A DNA stretch of 64,000 bases from Megamerina dolium (GCA_963854835.1 OY978527.1:21248557-21312556), one strand, 5' to 3'; numbered from the stretch's first letter, positions 34,491-48,474 are shown. The notes: generated by a model not told the origin, from the sequence alone. Made by a program: numbers and translations.

Positions 34491-36425
34491 ACTGGAATAC
34501 AGCTAGGTATATTTGAAAATTGGGAGTTTGGCTTACGAGAACATCACTTTTTTTGTCAATGAACGCCAATTTGTTTCAAATTCAGATGCCATTTACAATG
34601 ATTTTAAATATGTAAATTTTAGAATTAAAATCTAATAGATTGCAAAATCAAAGGAAGATGATATATTTCGTTGCATTTTTTAAAATACAATAATGCAACA
34701 AACTTAAAATTCCTGTTTTTGAAATTAAATTTTCAGTATTCATTCTCAATTTTTTGTTGTTGACAATATAATAATATATATGCATATAAACAATTTTCAA
34801 CACTTAACCACAAAAAGTTATGTGAGGGATTCCTTATGAGATAAATTTGTACAAACCTGAGAGTTTTGTTTGCATTATCTAAGCATTTGTATAAGTGGAA
34901 TATTACACCATCAAACAATGGCTGACGATATTATTCTGGTTTTATTCTCTCGTTAATGTTTTGTTTAATGTTATCCTTATAACATTTTGGTTAAATTTCA
35001 ATTTGAGATGTATTTGAGAATCAGCCATTTTCTCAAATATCAAACGTTAGCTCTCAAATGCATCTCAAACGACCATTGATACTCAACTAAAGAGCACTTA
35101 AAAAACTTGCTTTCACTTTTACTTTTTTATATTTTCGTTCGACAAATTTTCGATGACAAATAAAGAATTTTTCAGGAGACAAATTTTTAAGTTTTCAATG
35201 CTATAGTAATAGCATAGTATAGCACAATACTTCAATTTTTGAACGGAACGAAATGCTTAAGTTGAAAATCAGTGTTTGAGAAAAGGTTTAGTTTTAAATA
35301 ATATGCAATGTTGAAAATCAATTTGAGAAATAATATTTTCTCAAACTTTTGACAATTTTATTTTCCAGTGTTATTTGGGAGTGTATATCTTCAGCTCTGC
35401 TCTAGCGACGCCATTTAATTTGAAGAGATACAGGCAAAGAATATTGAAGAATAGTTCAATAGTCCTTTGGTTCATTCCTCAACACAAAAATAATTGCACT
35501 GGTTTCATAGCGAAACTTTAAAAGTGTAATATCGACATTAGTTGAACCTCAAGCAAAGCTGGCATCTATACGAAACGTACTCGGCATATAATAAAAAAAA
35601 AATTAGGTGTTTGGTATTCATTTATATTCATATTAAATCACTTACCCACTAATTTTCACTATCTTATAACACCACGTGCCTTGTGTTTCAAATAATGAGC
35701 CATAAGTCATTTCCACATGGGGATATACATTCTGATCCACACAAATTTCTGTATGTACTTCAAAAACAAGTTCATTAAACTTATGGGGAATACCTACATA
35801 CCTACATAATATAAATAATTAAAATTTTTAAACAAAACCCATAATACACCCACTCAACACCCTTATATATGTCAACTTATTGTATCACTAATTATAATGA
35901 GAACCTGAATATAACGGGAAAAAATCACCGATACGTTGAGAAACAACAATAGAATGAAATAATTACCTACTTAAGTAAATAGTACATAGAAGTATGGATT
36001 TTATTGGAATCGTAAAAAAAAAAAACAATATATAAATTACATTTTAATTCATAGAATTATTGCAAACAAAAACCTGTTTTTTAATCCGTTTGGATGCTGT
36101 ACCAAATTTCACAGTGTTGTCTGCTCAGGGGGGTTTCCACTATGAAATAAGTATAATTAAGGTGCGGAAATTGTTAATTTTTACAATATTGACATTTAAG
36201 TGTCATTCTTATTATTAACATTATTTTCATTGTAATTATCAAGTGTTTGTTTTTGATAGCAAATTCTCATAACTATCATTTATGACAAAATTTTCGAACA
36301 AAAATCACCTTTAGAGCTATATAATTACTCTTTTTAATTAATAATCAATTTATGAATAGGTTTAAAGTTGTTGTTTTTGCAATATATCCTAATTTCTATG
36401 ATCTCATTGTTTTTACAAAAGCATT

Positions 36426-36426
<1 letters not shown>
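34491..36426. other. AT-rich intron DNA
   Basis: No gene seen. TTTGAGA/TCTCAAA words recur between 34990 and 35350 on both strands, perhaps an old MITE, but ends are not clear. Confidence 0.45.

Positions 36427-36428
<2 letters not shown>

Positions 36429-36506
<78 letters not shown>
36429..36506. repeat. (TA)n array 5' of SINE S3
   Basis: Pure alternating TA interrupted once by ATTAT, ending at the SINE head. Confidence 0.93.
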
Positions 36507-36508
36507 GT

Positions 36509-37050
<542 letters not shown>

Positions 37051-37420
37051 CAACATAACATGTTATGTTATATATTATTATTATATACAGTAAAACCCGC
37101 TTAAGTACCTCCCCTTTTAAGTACCCAACCCGCTTTAGTACCCAACATTTTCGGGCACTAAGCATTTTTCATGAAAATTTAAGGAAAATTACCCCCTTAA
37201 GTACCTCCCCGCTTAACTACCTAACCCGCTTGAGTACCTCAAATTTTCATGCTAAAATTACTATTTTACCTATATATTCTCCCCTCATAAGTACCTTTCT
37301 AATTGAATTTTTTAATACTATGGCAACGCTCCACAATCGATATTTATTTATATCATTCACTAAATAATCGAAAGTCACTGCCAAAATATATTTCAAAAGA
37401 AAAGAAAACGGTCAGAAAAA

Positions 37421-38891
37421 TGCCTCGCAAAGGTCGAAAAATCACAAGTCTATCCATAAAAAAGAAAATACAAATTCTTAACTTCGTAGAGCGCAATGAA
37501 AAGACAAAAAGTGAAATTGCAAAGTATTTTAAGTGCGATATTCTACAATAAACAAAATTTTGAGGAACCGTGATAAAGTGGAGGAAGCCGCTAAAACAAC
37601 ATGTTTAAAACGAAAGCGCCTACGTGGAAGCGCAAATGAGGAAGTTGCAAATTGCACTGCGATTTTAATCCTACGAATGGCTGGTTATGGCGTTGGAAGC
37701 GCCGGGAAAGCATCAAATTCACCAAAATAACAGAAGAGGCAGCTGATGCTGACACCGCGGAAGCAGATATGTATAGGCATCAAGTGTTGCAGAATTTATT
37801 GAAAAGTTATGAAATTCGCAATATTTTTAATGCCGATGAAAGTGGCTTACTTTACAAGGCATTGCCAAGCGGGACTTTGGCAAGGAAGGGCACTACAGTG
37901 ACTGGAGGAAAAGGTCAAAAAGCGCTGCTTACTCTTCTGTTTTTGTGCAATGCAAATGGAACCGACAAAAAAGTATATGCTATTGGGAAATCCAAGAATC
38001 CCAGATGCTTAAGAGGAAAATCCGTTCCGCTACCTTACTATTTCCAGAATAAAGCTTGGATGGTTTGTTCACTATGGTCAACTATTTTGAAAGAGTTTGA
38101 TCGCGACATGGCAAAGCAAAATAGAAAAGTTTTGCTCTTTATTGATAATGCTCCGTGCCATAAGGTGGCCGATTTAAACCTCAAAAATGTTAATATTGAG
38201 TTTATTCCACCGAATACCACTTCAATATTACAGCCTCTCGATCAGGGAATAATACATTCCTTTAAGGTCTATTATAGGCAAATAATGGTCAGAAAACAGT
38301 TGCTTGCTATTGAAAAAGGTTTATCAACCAAAGAGTTTTTAAAATCCATTTCAATTTTGGATGCGCTAACTTTTCAAAGCGGGCGTGGTGGCTTGTCGGA
38401 AACGAATCTATTGAAAATTGCTTTCGGAAGGTATGTTTTCGCTACATCTGTTAAAAATTCTCTTAATGCATGTTGTTATTTTATTATGTTTATTGTTCCT
38501 GCAGGCTGGATTTGCTATTGAAAATGATTTGCTTGATCACGTTGAAGAATTAGTAGATATTCCAATAGGCACTACAGAATTTGATGAGTATGTAAATTGC
38601 GACAAAGATGTTGAATGCTTTGGAACTCTAACAGATGATGAAATTGTGGCATGCATATTAGAAGAACAAGCTGACGAATCGCCATCTACAGAAATTTCCG
38701 AAAATGAAAGCATTGCTCCCCTTACAGTTCCTACTTCCGCGGAGGCTCAAATCGCACTTTCAACAGTGAAAAAATACATGGAATTTAATAATCTTGATAT
38801 TGATGATATCGAATCATTAGAAGAGAAGATATTTAAAAAAAAGTTTCAAAACGTTCATCAAAAGAAAATGACTGACTTTTTCATTAACTAA
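37421..38891 (+). pseudogene. pogo/Tigger transposase with CENP-B-type HTH, decayed
   Basis: MPRKGRKITSLSIKKKIQIL starts the psq/CENP-B-like helix-turn-helix. A frameshift near 37540 leads to STINKILRNRDKVEEA, and an internal deletion near 37650 removes the second DNA-binding part. The DDE core is in one frame (37652-38430): FNADESGL (first Asp), LLFIDNAPCHK (second), TSILQPLDQGI (third). A likely 74-nt intron, GTATGT to CCTGCAG, runs from 38431 to 38504; the exon after it starts AGFAIENDLLDHV and ends at 38891. Joining leaves the frame one base out, as if one base was lost at the exon end. An acidic tail closes the protein. Confidence 0.85.
38431..38504 (+). other. Probable intron in pogo transposase
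   Basis: GTATGT donor, pyrimidine-rich end TTATTGTTCCTGCAG. The two flanking frames correspond to consecutive parts of pogo-type proteins (FGR/K followed by AGF). Confidence 0.6.
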
Positions 38892-39110
38892 ATAATCTCG
38901 AACAAACTACATGTGTTACTGTTTATGTTCTTTAACGTTAAAGGTTTATTTTTTAAGGATTATTCTATGCACTGAGACTTATAGTCTACAATACACAAAA
39001 AAAAAAGTATACTAAATGTTCCTTTTAAAAGAATAGAATTCTTAAATAATATACATAATCTTAAATACATATGTATTTACGAAATATTTTTTTTAATAAA
39101 GTTTTGTTTA

Positions 39111-39375
39111 CATATCCCTCATTTACTTCAATAGTGTCATAACTCAAAAAACACGATTTTCGAGTTAAGTATGCAGAAATGTGCGCAATATTATGATCTA
39201 TATTGTGTTCAAAATTCGTTCTGATTTGTAGGAGTTTCAGCCACTAGTTTATTCAGATAACTCAAGATTTTTCTCTATATATACTAGAAAAACAGTCAAT
39301 TGAAAACTTAAAATAGCTCTCCTGGAAAATTGTGTTTTTTGAGTTATGACACTATTGAAGTAAATGAGTGATATG
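39111..39375. mobile_element. Nested palindromic MITE, 265 bp
   Basis: The left arm starts CATATCCCTCATTTACTTC and the right arm mirrors it as CATATCACTCATTTACTTC. The arms match for about 46 bp through ATAACTCAAAAAACAC. It lies between the stop of the pogo gene and the right pogo end, so it probably inserted into that element. Confidence 0.72.
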
Positions 39376-39612
39376 TGTTTAAATAATTTCATTTCATTTG
39401 TTATTTACTAATACATATGTAGTATTTAAAAAAAATATATTCTAAAGAAATACTTAAGCAAATTTGTGTAAGTACCCAACTCGAGGTACTAAAGCGGGTT
39501 TTTTTAAGTACCCAACCCGAGGTACTTAAGCGGGTTTTTTTAAGTACCCAACCCGCTTAAGTACCTCAAAATGCTCACATTTTTAGGTGAGGTACTTAAG
39601 CGGGTTTTACTG

Positions 39613-40609
39613 TAAATTATATTTTTACTATACGCATAATATATCATTTTATGTGCGCTCAAGCCTTTTTGAATATTTGCAACGCCTAATATTACCCAGC
39701 CAACATATGGAGAATGCTTAAAATTACATCACTCCTAATTCTACACGCTGACCCAATCGAATGAAACATTTCAAAATGCTATGATTTTTGATTTATTGGT
39801 GAAATTTATTTAACCAAACCAAAAATTGTTTACAAATACACATTCAAACGTCAGATGGAAAAATTCGTTGTTGATTACAATAGAAAACTCGAAATTCCTG
39901 AAGATTGTAGCCATTTAAATTGTTGAGTTCTAACGAGGTTTTGCTAGTAACAACGACGTGATTGCTATAGCGTACAACAATCAGAACTGACTGTCGAGTA
40001 AGTGTTCATTTTGGATATCATTTCTTATTTTGTATTTCTAACAACAACAACAAATATATCGTTGGAGTAATCAAAAACTGAAATCATCTATTCAAACCAC
40101 CAACATAAGACTGAACAGATGATGTAATAACACCACATATATTGTTTTGCACAATAATTTTCATCTGATATTTACAGAGCGGTAATATGCAAATTTTTGT
40201 GTTGATTATATTTCATAGCAATTTATTTAAACTGCTGCTTTTCTTTTATATTAGATAAAAGGTGAAATACCGACAATTAGAAAGTGTGCCTTAGGCTCTA
40301 GTACTAATGGTACTAATAGTACTGTTGTAATGTTTTTTGATTTTTCATAATTATAGAATTTTAGTGAAATATGACCTAAAACAGTAAAAGTTGTAAATGG
40401 TTTGTGTTTATTGCCATTTTATTTTATTATTTCGTAAAATTAATTATGTTTAATCCTATATATATTAATATATTACAACTACTATTCTGACTACTGGCTG
40501 ACCTGTAGCCAAAAAGGGCCAGAAAGTAAAGCAATAACATCAATAGATGGTGAGCTCATAGATAGGAGGCGTGTGAAAAAATACATATAGAAAAAGGAAA
40601 TTCTCTGAG
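39613..40609. other. AT-rich intron DNA
   Basis: No gene or clear element. Confidence 0.5.
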
Positions 40610-41330
40610 AGGGAGGGTCAGTTTCAGTTCTTTAGTTTTCTTTGGAAAATACTTTGGTATTTCTTAGTGCCAATTTTACTCTTCAAAATACCAAAGACAG
40701 AAAAATCTAACGAATTTGCGTCCGGTGAATTTGGTGGCTATTGTGATGACGAAATTATGCACGGAACGTTGTTTTCCAGCCATTCTCGAGACGTTACTGA
40801 GACGTTGCAACGTTTAGTGCTCCCTGTAAAACAATTTCCCGATAATTTTGAGCATTTATTTTTACCGCACGGTCGCTGAATACAAGCGGAGAACACCCAT
40901 CGTCCCTTACAGCGGGCTACACCATCACCATCGACGCTGCTAGTTTTCTGGTGGCTATCTGACGCTGCAAGTTTTCAGCAGATCTCTCTGGCAAGTAAAC
41001 CCCAACATTGACCCATCGAAGAACACAATGTTCCGAATTTCACCACTTTCAGCCAAACGGATCAATTCTTTTTTAGCATCGGTACGATCATGCTTTTTTT
41101 GAAATATGTACAGCTTAGTCACAGCTCATTTTGGAATATTCTTTGCTTGCTTTGGTTTGCTCACGAGCAATTTTTCTGCACTGCGTTGTGGATTTCGCTC
41201 AATTCACGTGCGAACTTTTGAAATCGTTTCTGGAGATGTCTCTCTCTTTTTCTTACGACCTCCATAGCGTTTCACAACGGTGCCAGTATCGTTGTAAGAT
41301 GTTTTAGATCCAGTTGCTATTTTTCAGCCA
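40610..41330 (-). pseudogene. Old mariner-superfamily transposase relic
   Basis: Read on the minus strand from 41330: GTVVKRYGGRKKKRETSPE is the linker before the second helix-turn-helix. ERNPQRSAEKL follows, then scattered matches, and finally EWLENNVPCII and NSPDANSLDFSVFGILKSK near 40690, which holds the third catalytic Asp. Stops and shifts are dense. It differs from the 31.9-kb element and from the 54.5-kb relic, so at least two mariner-type lineages are present. No inverted ends found. Confidence 0.6.
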
Positions 41331-44300
41331 AAAAATTGTGTTAAAAAATATCGGATCGGTATTTCGAATTTCAAAGATGATACACTAATGGCGTTTTCTT
41401 TTATCGTAAAAATATTGCACTTATTCTGCCCCATACGAGGAATATTTAATCTATGTTCTTTTGTGAAATAGGTGCAACCTCTGAAGCTGGAGGCATGTTC
41501 TTTTATAACAATTTTGCACTTTAAAATCGTACGACGCATCATTTACTGCCCTCAAAAAATCAATAAGGCAACATTTGCCCTATAAAAACAGAATTATATT
41601 TGTTCATTTTTGACAACTCGAAATCCTGATGTGTATCCAACTGAACACAATTATGAAATTTTAAATTCAATTATTGATGCAGGTAGACTATAGTACAAAA
41701 ATTTTAAATTTTGCGGATTTTCTATTTTATTTTATAGTTATATTTTGGTTTTTAGTTTTGCTAAAATACTATATATGTTATACACAGTATATTGCAATGT
41801 AACAACGTTTAAAATTTTAGATATATTCCTCTAGATTAAAGATCTTCACATGTATAAAAAATGTGTAAATAATATCTGAAATTCATAGGAAATTTTATAA
41901 ACGTTAATTTGCCATATATAGCTGACAACTAAGTTGAAATATTTACATAAATTTATATGAAGTGGTGCCAAATCACTTCGTGTCCTTCAAAGCGACGTAC
42001 GAAGAATGGCCAACTTCTTTTTATCAATAATAATTATAAGATTAAAAAAAATTAATTATATGAATGTTGAATGTATAATTAAATTAAATATAATTAATCC
42101 TCAATATATGTACATTTCATTGAAATACAATACATAAACAACTACCATATAGTAAATTTGCTAATCACTGCAACCAGATAATCTGACTTAATACGCGTTA
42201 GCAAAGTATTCATTGAGTCAACCTATCCTTCATATACCTCAGAGTCTCTTTTATACTATTTATATTAGTCGAATACTTGTCACTAAAAAAATATATATCT
42301 AGAATTATGATTTCTGATTTTGACAATTCGCAACGTTTCAATTATTTCAATCTTCATCTTGAAATTACATTACCTAACCTATGCTGCATACTTCAAATCT
42401 TTAGATATCATGTAATTTTAACGAGTCATTTTTAGCATTATTCTTCGTTCCTTATTGCTGTTGTGAACTTCATAGTGAGAATATTTAGGGTTACGGGAAA
42501 AATTGTCAGATCCTGATCAGGTTAATCCTATTTTTAGTTATAGTTATAATATAGAAGCATGATTTTAAGTAGCAAAACCTTTGTGGCATAATATTTTTGA
42601 AAAATTTATTACAATTTCTTCTAAAGGTTTTTCATTACAAATTTTTAGTGCCACAAGAATTGCCAATTTATTATCGGTATACATATTTTTATCGTATACA
42701 TATCTCGTTTATGCACATATTTCTAGCGATTCTACTAAATTCGGAATGACGAACCAATTACTATTTAGGGTTTAAAAATGGGACTTTAAAATGATCTTAT
42801 CTGTGACACTTGTCACTTTTCTTTGGTACTTTACTCCTACATATACATATATATTCACTTTCAAATTTGTACTATTGTACTTCCTCAAAATGCTTTCTAA
42901 AGTCCGTATAAATAGTTTTAATGAATGTGGAAACAATATAATGATAGAGACAATTTCTTTTATTCCATAATAAAATGTTGCATGGTTTTTAAAATGCCTA
43001 TGTAATAATTATATAATAATAACAAATAATGCTTATATAATTAATTAGTAATTACTACACAAAATGACATTTCTAATGATGCAACTATTCTTCATAGTGC
43101 TTCGACTTAGTACAAATAAAAAAGTAAGACAATCGTAAAATTTGTGCTCATGTCAATCACAGAATATGCCAAAGTATGTTTAGGTAGTGTCAAAATATCA
43201 ATGAAAAAGGAATGTCAAAATGTGTTCAGGGGATGTTAAAATTATTAAGCACAAAATTAAGAGTTATTTTTTTTAACTTTTCAAAGAAAAACAATAGGCT
43301 TTAACAAATTTAGGGTTATTTTATTTATTGTAACGATAAAAAAATAATTACAAACTGATATAATTAAAATAAAATTAGTAACAATTGAAATGAAAAATAA
43401 AGAAATGCATGTCAGACATTTGATCCTTATACATAACCAGAGGGTTAGTGCAGGCTGCGGAGAACGATCAAAATACAATATTTCTCACAATTAATCAATG
43501 CTCGAAATTAAATATTCGCTATTTGTTTCGAATAAGAAAGATATGAAACGAATGAAAGTATTTACGATCTATTTCGAGCACTCGCAAAGGGCCTTTAAAA
43601 TTACTAACAATCAAACACCGCTGCCAGCGTCGCCCTCACTTTCTTTCTCACTTTAGCTCATTTTCGATTATATTTTGTAGTGATATTTTTATTCGATATT
43701 ATTAATCGATTACGTGTGTATTTTTTCGCACTCTGGGTTAGTGTGGTAAAATATTCTAGAATTTTGCACTTTGATAGATTTCACAAAGCTGTCTTTTGAA
43801 TTTTTTCTATGCACTAACTTTGCATAGAACTTAACTTTGTTAATTATACTATGGTGTTTCGATAACTCGAGGGTTTATACCCTTTTTTTCAAACCAGTAG
43901 GAAGAATTAAGGCACACGATTTTGCAAGTCACATTAAGTTAGAATATTAATATCCTTCAACATGGTTTGATAATACGTTTATATGTGTAGGTTAAGTGGA
44001 ACCAATTTCAATTAAATTACAGGGATTCAAAAAATAAATGAGGTAATAGATTCTAACTAAAGTTCATCACATATGAATCTTAAACATTTTTTTAATGTGT
44101 GCTCTTGAAAAGTGACTTTTTTCTTATAAGAGTCATCAAACTATCGATAAAATTAAAGTCATAAAAGTGTTCTAAAAGGTTTTGATTTTTTAGACAATGT
44201 GCATTATCATCCGTACTCGTGCATTTTCATTTTAAGTTAGTAAAATTAATGAAGACAAAATAGAGATATAATCTATTGAAATCTATAACCGTAGAGGGCT

Positions 44301-45321
44301 TTTATTTAAGAGTTGCAGAGAAGTTATATTATAATTTCTTCTTAAGAGGATTCTTACCAGAGCTAAGATCTCTTTGGAGAGTCATATGATTTAATTTAAC
44401 TCAATATCCCGATTATACCTACAATTTTTATTTGAAAAGTATTTCCCTTATAAGGATAAGTAAGTATAAGAAATAACACTAATAAAACATGATTGTAACG
44501 ATGAAATTGAAAAATAGTACATTATAAATGGCTGGATATTGTATGTATAAAAAAATCGGAACGCATGTAAATCAATTAATATTTAACTGAAAAATGATGT
44601 ATGTACCTATGATATTCCCCATTTATAAAGGTACATATAAATAGTTTTTAATTTAAATCTCATTTTTTTTTTCTCTTCTTCGATTTTATAACAGAAAAAA
44701 ACAACGCCCGAGTATCTTTAGATCAAACTTATAGCTTTTTTTTAAATTTTATTTACTACGTTCGTTCTTGCTCGTCTCGTTATTGTTATTGCTATCTATT
44801 ATGGTTATTATTATTGTAGTCATGTTGTTGTTAAATTGTTATTAAATATTAACTCGGTTTGGTCAATATAAAAACGCCGATAAAAACGCTAACCAGTTTT
44901 ATTTGTCTAGCAATTGTTCAACTGACACATTATTGACATAAGAGTATTGTTGTTGTTGTTGGTGATTATGGAGCAAAATATAAAAGATACATACAAAAAA
45001 TTAAAGAAATGTTTTCAAAATGAAAAAAATGTATAAATATATTAAAAAAGTGAAAAAAATTCAAATAAATAAATACAGAAAACCATTCTTTGAACAAAGT
45101 AATGCTGTGCTCAAACAATTCAAGTGACAAAGAAGAATTATGATATACGCAAAAATGGGTAAATAATAGTAATTATCGAATTACTAGTAATAAATTATTC
45201 AAAACTGCTTTCGAAAACTACATTACAAATTTGTGCATTTAAAGTGATTCTAAATTATAGTATAAGTACATAATACTTACTTTTATACTATAAAAATAAA
45301 TTATTTATTGATTGGCTATAA
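41331..45321. other. AT-rich intron DNA
   Basis: No gene seen. Contains one half of a dispersed repeat (43139-43800), listed separately. Confidence 0.5.
43139..43800 (+). repeat. Dispersed repeat, copy 1 (inverted to 52870-53270)
   Basis: ATGCCAAAGTATGTTTAGGT at 43162 and CACTTTGATAGATTTCACAA at 43769 both recur, reversed and in reversed order, at 53200 and 52874. Order and orientation are consistent with two copies of one element, one with an internal insertion or deletion of about 250 bp. Confidence 0.55.
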
Positions 45322-45799
45322 TAGCTGCGTTGTTTTGCACGCGAGTTCCAAAAGAACACTCGCTTATTTGCCGAATTGCATGCAAAGCAACAACAAAAAT
45401 AAGCGACGTCGCCTATTTAAACGCGTTCAATTGAACTCGCTTATATTTTAAGCGACCTGAGTTATAGGGTTGCAAAGTAAAAAAAAACAGCACTATTGTT
45501 AATAGGCTACTGGAATGTGCTTGGAAAATTTCAACAACACGTCAAATTATTGTAAATATAAACAAAACTAAACACAATAAAGCAAGTGCAAATAAAAATT
45601 TATTTAAAAAAAACGAATATATTTAGCACAGATTCCGCAGAATTACTTGTTTTTTGTTTTTATTTCGTTTACAAAATTCACGAACAATCATATGTACCAC
45701 CAGCGTTGCTAAGTAATTAAAGGGAAATTATATGCACGAAAAAGGGAAATTATATGCGAGTTGGTGTTCTTTGCAACTCGCTTACAAAGAATGCAGCTA
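45322..45799 (+). mobile_element. MITE family M, copy M2 (complete)
   Basis: 478 bp. The left end TAGCTGCGTTGTTTTGCAC and the reversed right end TAGCTGCATTCTTTG match over about 35 bp. The ends contain a GCGAGTTGCAAAAGAACA word. AAT/TA-type DNA flanks it. Noncoding. It has the uninterrupted site corresponding to the SINE insertion in M3. Confidence 0.8.
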
Positions 45800-46574
45800 A
45801 TAAAAACCAATAACTATAAAGATGTAGAAAAAAACCAGGTGAAAATTGTACACATTTTTATCACAATGTATATTTAGTATTATTATTATTAAATATTGTA
45901 CAATATTATTCTTGTAAACAATTTTACCTGAAAAATCATACAATAATTATTTACATTTTATGTTCAATTGTTATTGATTTTGTTTTATAACTTATTGTTC
46001 GAACAACAATTAACTTGACCTCAATTATTAAATATGTACATATGCCATCATATTTATTTAAAATGTCATTGATTTAATCTGTGTATAGTGAGTTATTTGT
46101 ATTGCTTTATTGGTGCATCGACTTTCGACTAAATTTAAAATTCTAAGGATTATTTAATAAATCGATTTTAAAAAATTATCCATAATATACAAATTTCACT
46201 AAAGTACGTGCGTTGTAACTGTGAAGACAACATTGTTTTAAATAATGTCACCAAAAATATGCAAGTCAGGAATTGAGCCTCAAAAGAAAAATCAAAGAAA
46301 ATTTATTTGTGACTTCGAAAACTTTAATTGCAATGCAATGCAATGCAATGTACAAAAATTTGTATTACGGAATTGTAATTCGGAAAAAATTTGTTTTTTT
46401 GTCCCATTTATATTACACCTGTCTATTGACACTAAGTAATTATTTTAACATTTAGGAAATATTAGAAATCTTAGATAAATATCTAAGACTACAATTTCAA
46501 ACTTTTATATGATTTTAACTTAAATTTAGTTTACATTTAAAGGTATCTATTTACTAATTCTGTTGGTACGTATC
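45800..46574. other. AT-rich intron DNA with short TGCAA repeat
   Basis: TGCAA repeats four to five times near 46329-46352. No gene. Confidence 0.5.
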
Positions 46575-47251
46575 TTTACAATCTTTTTGTTTGCGAAGCT
46601 TCTAAGACTGGAATTTCTCGCAGTTCTGTATTTGTGTGTGCTAGTAGGCGATGAATGTGCTTGGCATTACGCTTTTGGAATACTTCTTCAATAGAGTCAA
46701 TGTTCAAATCTCGCCGGATGTCTTCGATTGGGATGTACCACTCAGCATTGGTGATGGAGCGAAGAATTTTGGATTGACTTCCTTGAATTTTCTTTATGTT
46801 AAAATTCGATACCGTAGTTCCAAATGATACTTTATTTATAAATTAATAGTTTATTTGAGAGAGAGAGAGAGCTTTAACTGTCTGCCCAAAAGCCAATAGG
46901 GTTGTCTGAATCGATTGTTAATTTCTAGTCTTTTTTTAGTGATATGGTCCTTCCAGAGCAGTTTAGCGTCTATGGTCATTCCCAGATATTTAGCTTTTGT
47001 ATCGATTTTGATTGGTTCGCTATTTATGAGGAAGTGATTATTGCTATGTCGTCTATTCGTATAAATTACTTGGACTGTCTTGCTTGTATTAATTTCGATT
47101 CCCCAATTTTTTAACCATAGTAGTGTGTGATCTAGTAGCGTTTGTAGTTTTGTTGCTATTTTATGATAATAGAACGGTGTCATCAGCGAATGTAGTTATC
47201 ATATTTTCTTCTGAGGGAGGAGTTGGTATGTCAGATGTGTATAAGAAATAC

Positions 47252-47981
47252 AAGCCGCATTCTTTTGCACGCGAGTTGCAAAAGAACACTTACTTATTTG
47301 CCGAACTGCATGCAAAGCAACAACAAAAATAAGCGACATCGTCTATTTTAACCGTGTTCAATTTAACTGGCTATATATTTTATTCTACCTGAGTTATAGT
47401 GTTGGAAAGTAAAAAAAACAGCACTATTGTGAATAGACTACTGGAATGTGCTTGGGAAATTTCAACAACACGTCAAATTATTGTAAAAAAAAATTAATAT
47501 GTGGCACTTAAAGTCCCGAAAAGCTCATTGGCCGAGCTTCTCCTCCATTACTGGTGTGCGTGTTAAATTTTTGGACAGTTTTAGAGGGACCTACTTATTT
47601 TAGCCGGTTCCGAACGGCAGAACTCTTGCGACATCACTTTTTCTAAGCTTTGTCACAGAGTTCTTTTAGACGCTTTTTCATGGCAAATTGTTACTGTCGG
47701 AACCACAACCTACAGATCAGAAGGCCAACACACTAACCACTGAGCTACGGCACCCATTATTGTAATATAAATAATTGTAAATATAAACAAAAATTAGCAA
47801 AATAAAGCAAGTGTAAATAAAAATTTATTTTAAATAAACGAATATATTTACCACAGATTCCGCAGAATTGTTTCTTTTTTGTTTTTATTATTATAAAATG
47901 ATTATAAATTTCATGAACAACCATATATACCACCAGCGTTGCTAAGTAACTAAAGGGAAATTATATTGCAGAATGCAGCTA
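47252..47981 (+). mobile_element. MITE family M, copy M3, carrying a SINE
   Basis: The ends AGCCGCATTCTTTTGCACG and (reversed) AGCTGCATTCTGCAATATA delimit a copy whose body matches M2. It is enlarged by a SINE at 47487-47755. Confidence 0.82.
47487..47755 (-). mobile_element. tRNA-derived SINE, copy S4, with TSD
   Basis: Flanked by a perfect 10-bp duplication ATTATTGTAA (47477-47486 and 47756-47765). The head GGGTGCCGTAGCTCAGTGG is at the high-coordinate end; the tail, on the plus strand, is an A-rich AAAAAAATTAAT. It has an internal deletion between the body and the tRNA head (near 47699). The same site in MITE M2 (45548-45558) is empty, proving insertion by target-primed reverse transcription. 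Confidence 0.9.
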
Positions 47982-48474
47982 CAATAGTATTTAAATTTTT
48001 TGCATTTCTGAGTATTCGTCTTGTTGTTTGACATAGAAGTGCCTGTCACTGCTGGGAGCTGTTGTTTCAACTTGTGTAGTAACCCTTAGTGCCATACACT
48101 GCCGAATGTCTTAGCAACATTTAAATATACTGCTATGCAAAAGTTTTTCTTGTCAATTTCGGTGAAGGTTTTATTCGTTACCCTGTGTACTTGTTCAATA
48201 GTGGAATGCTTTCGTCTAAATCTAAACTGGTGGTTAGAAATTAAGTTCGTTATTATTATTATTGGTTCAAGTCGATTAAATATGGACTTCTCGAATAGTT
48301 TAGACATAACAGGCAATAAGCTTATACGCTTCCAGTGATACGGTCATAGCTAGGAGATTTTTTTATTTTAACATTGTTATTATTTTATTTATTTGGTCTA
48401 TTAAGTCTTTGTCAGATTGGGCAAGATTATGTCTGCGTTGTTTAATGTATTCATTAACGTTTTTTTAAAATGCG

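Larger units (their letters stand above)
37088..39612 (+). mobile_element. pogo/Tigger-like transposon, 2.5 kb
   Basis: Begins CAGTAAAACCCGCTTAAGTA and ends with the mirror image at 39612, with TA on both sides (37086-37087, 39613-39614). Both ends carry extra copies of CCCGCTTAAGTACC and variants. The pogo-type transposase lies between. A 265-bp MITE sits in the 3' part. Confidence 0.93.
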
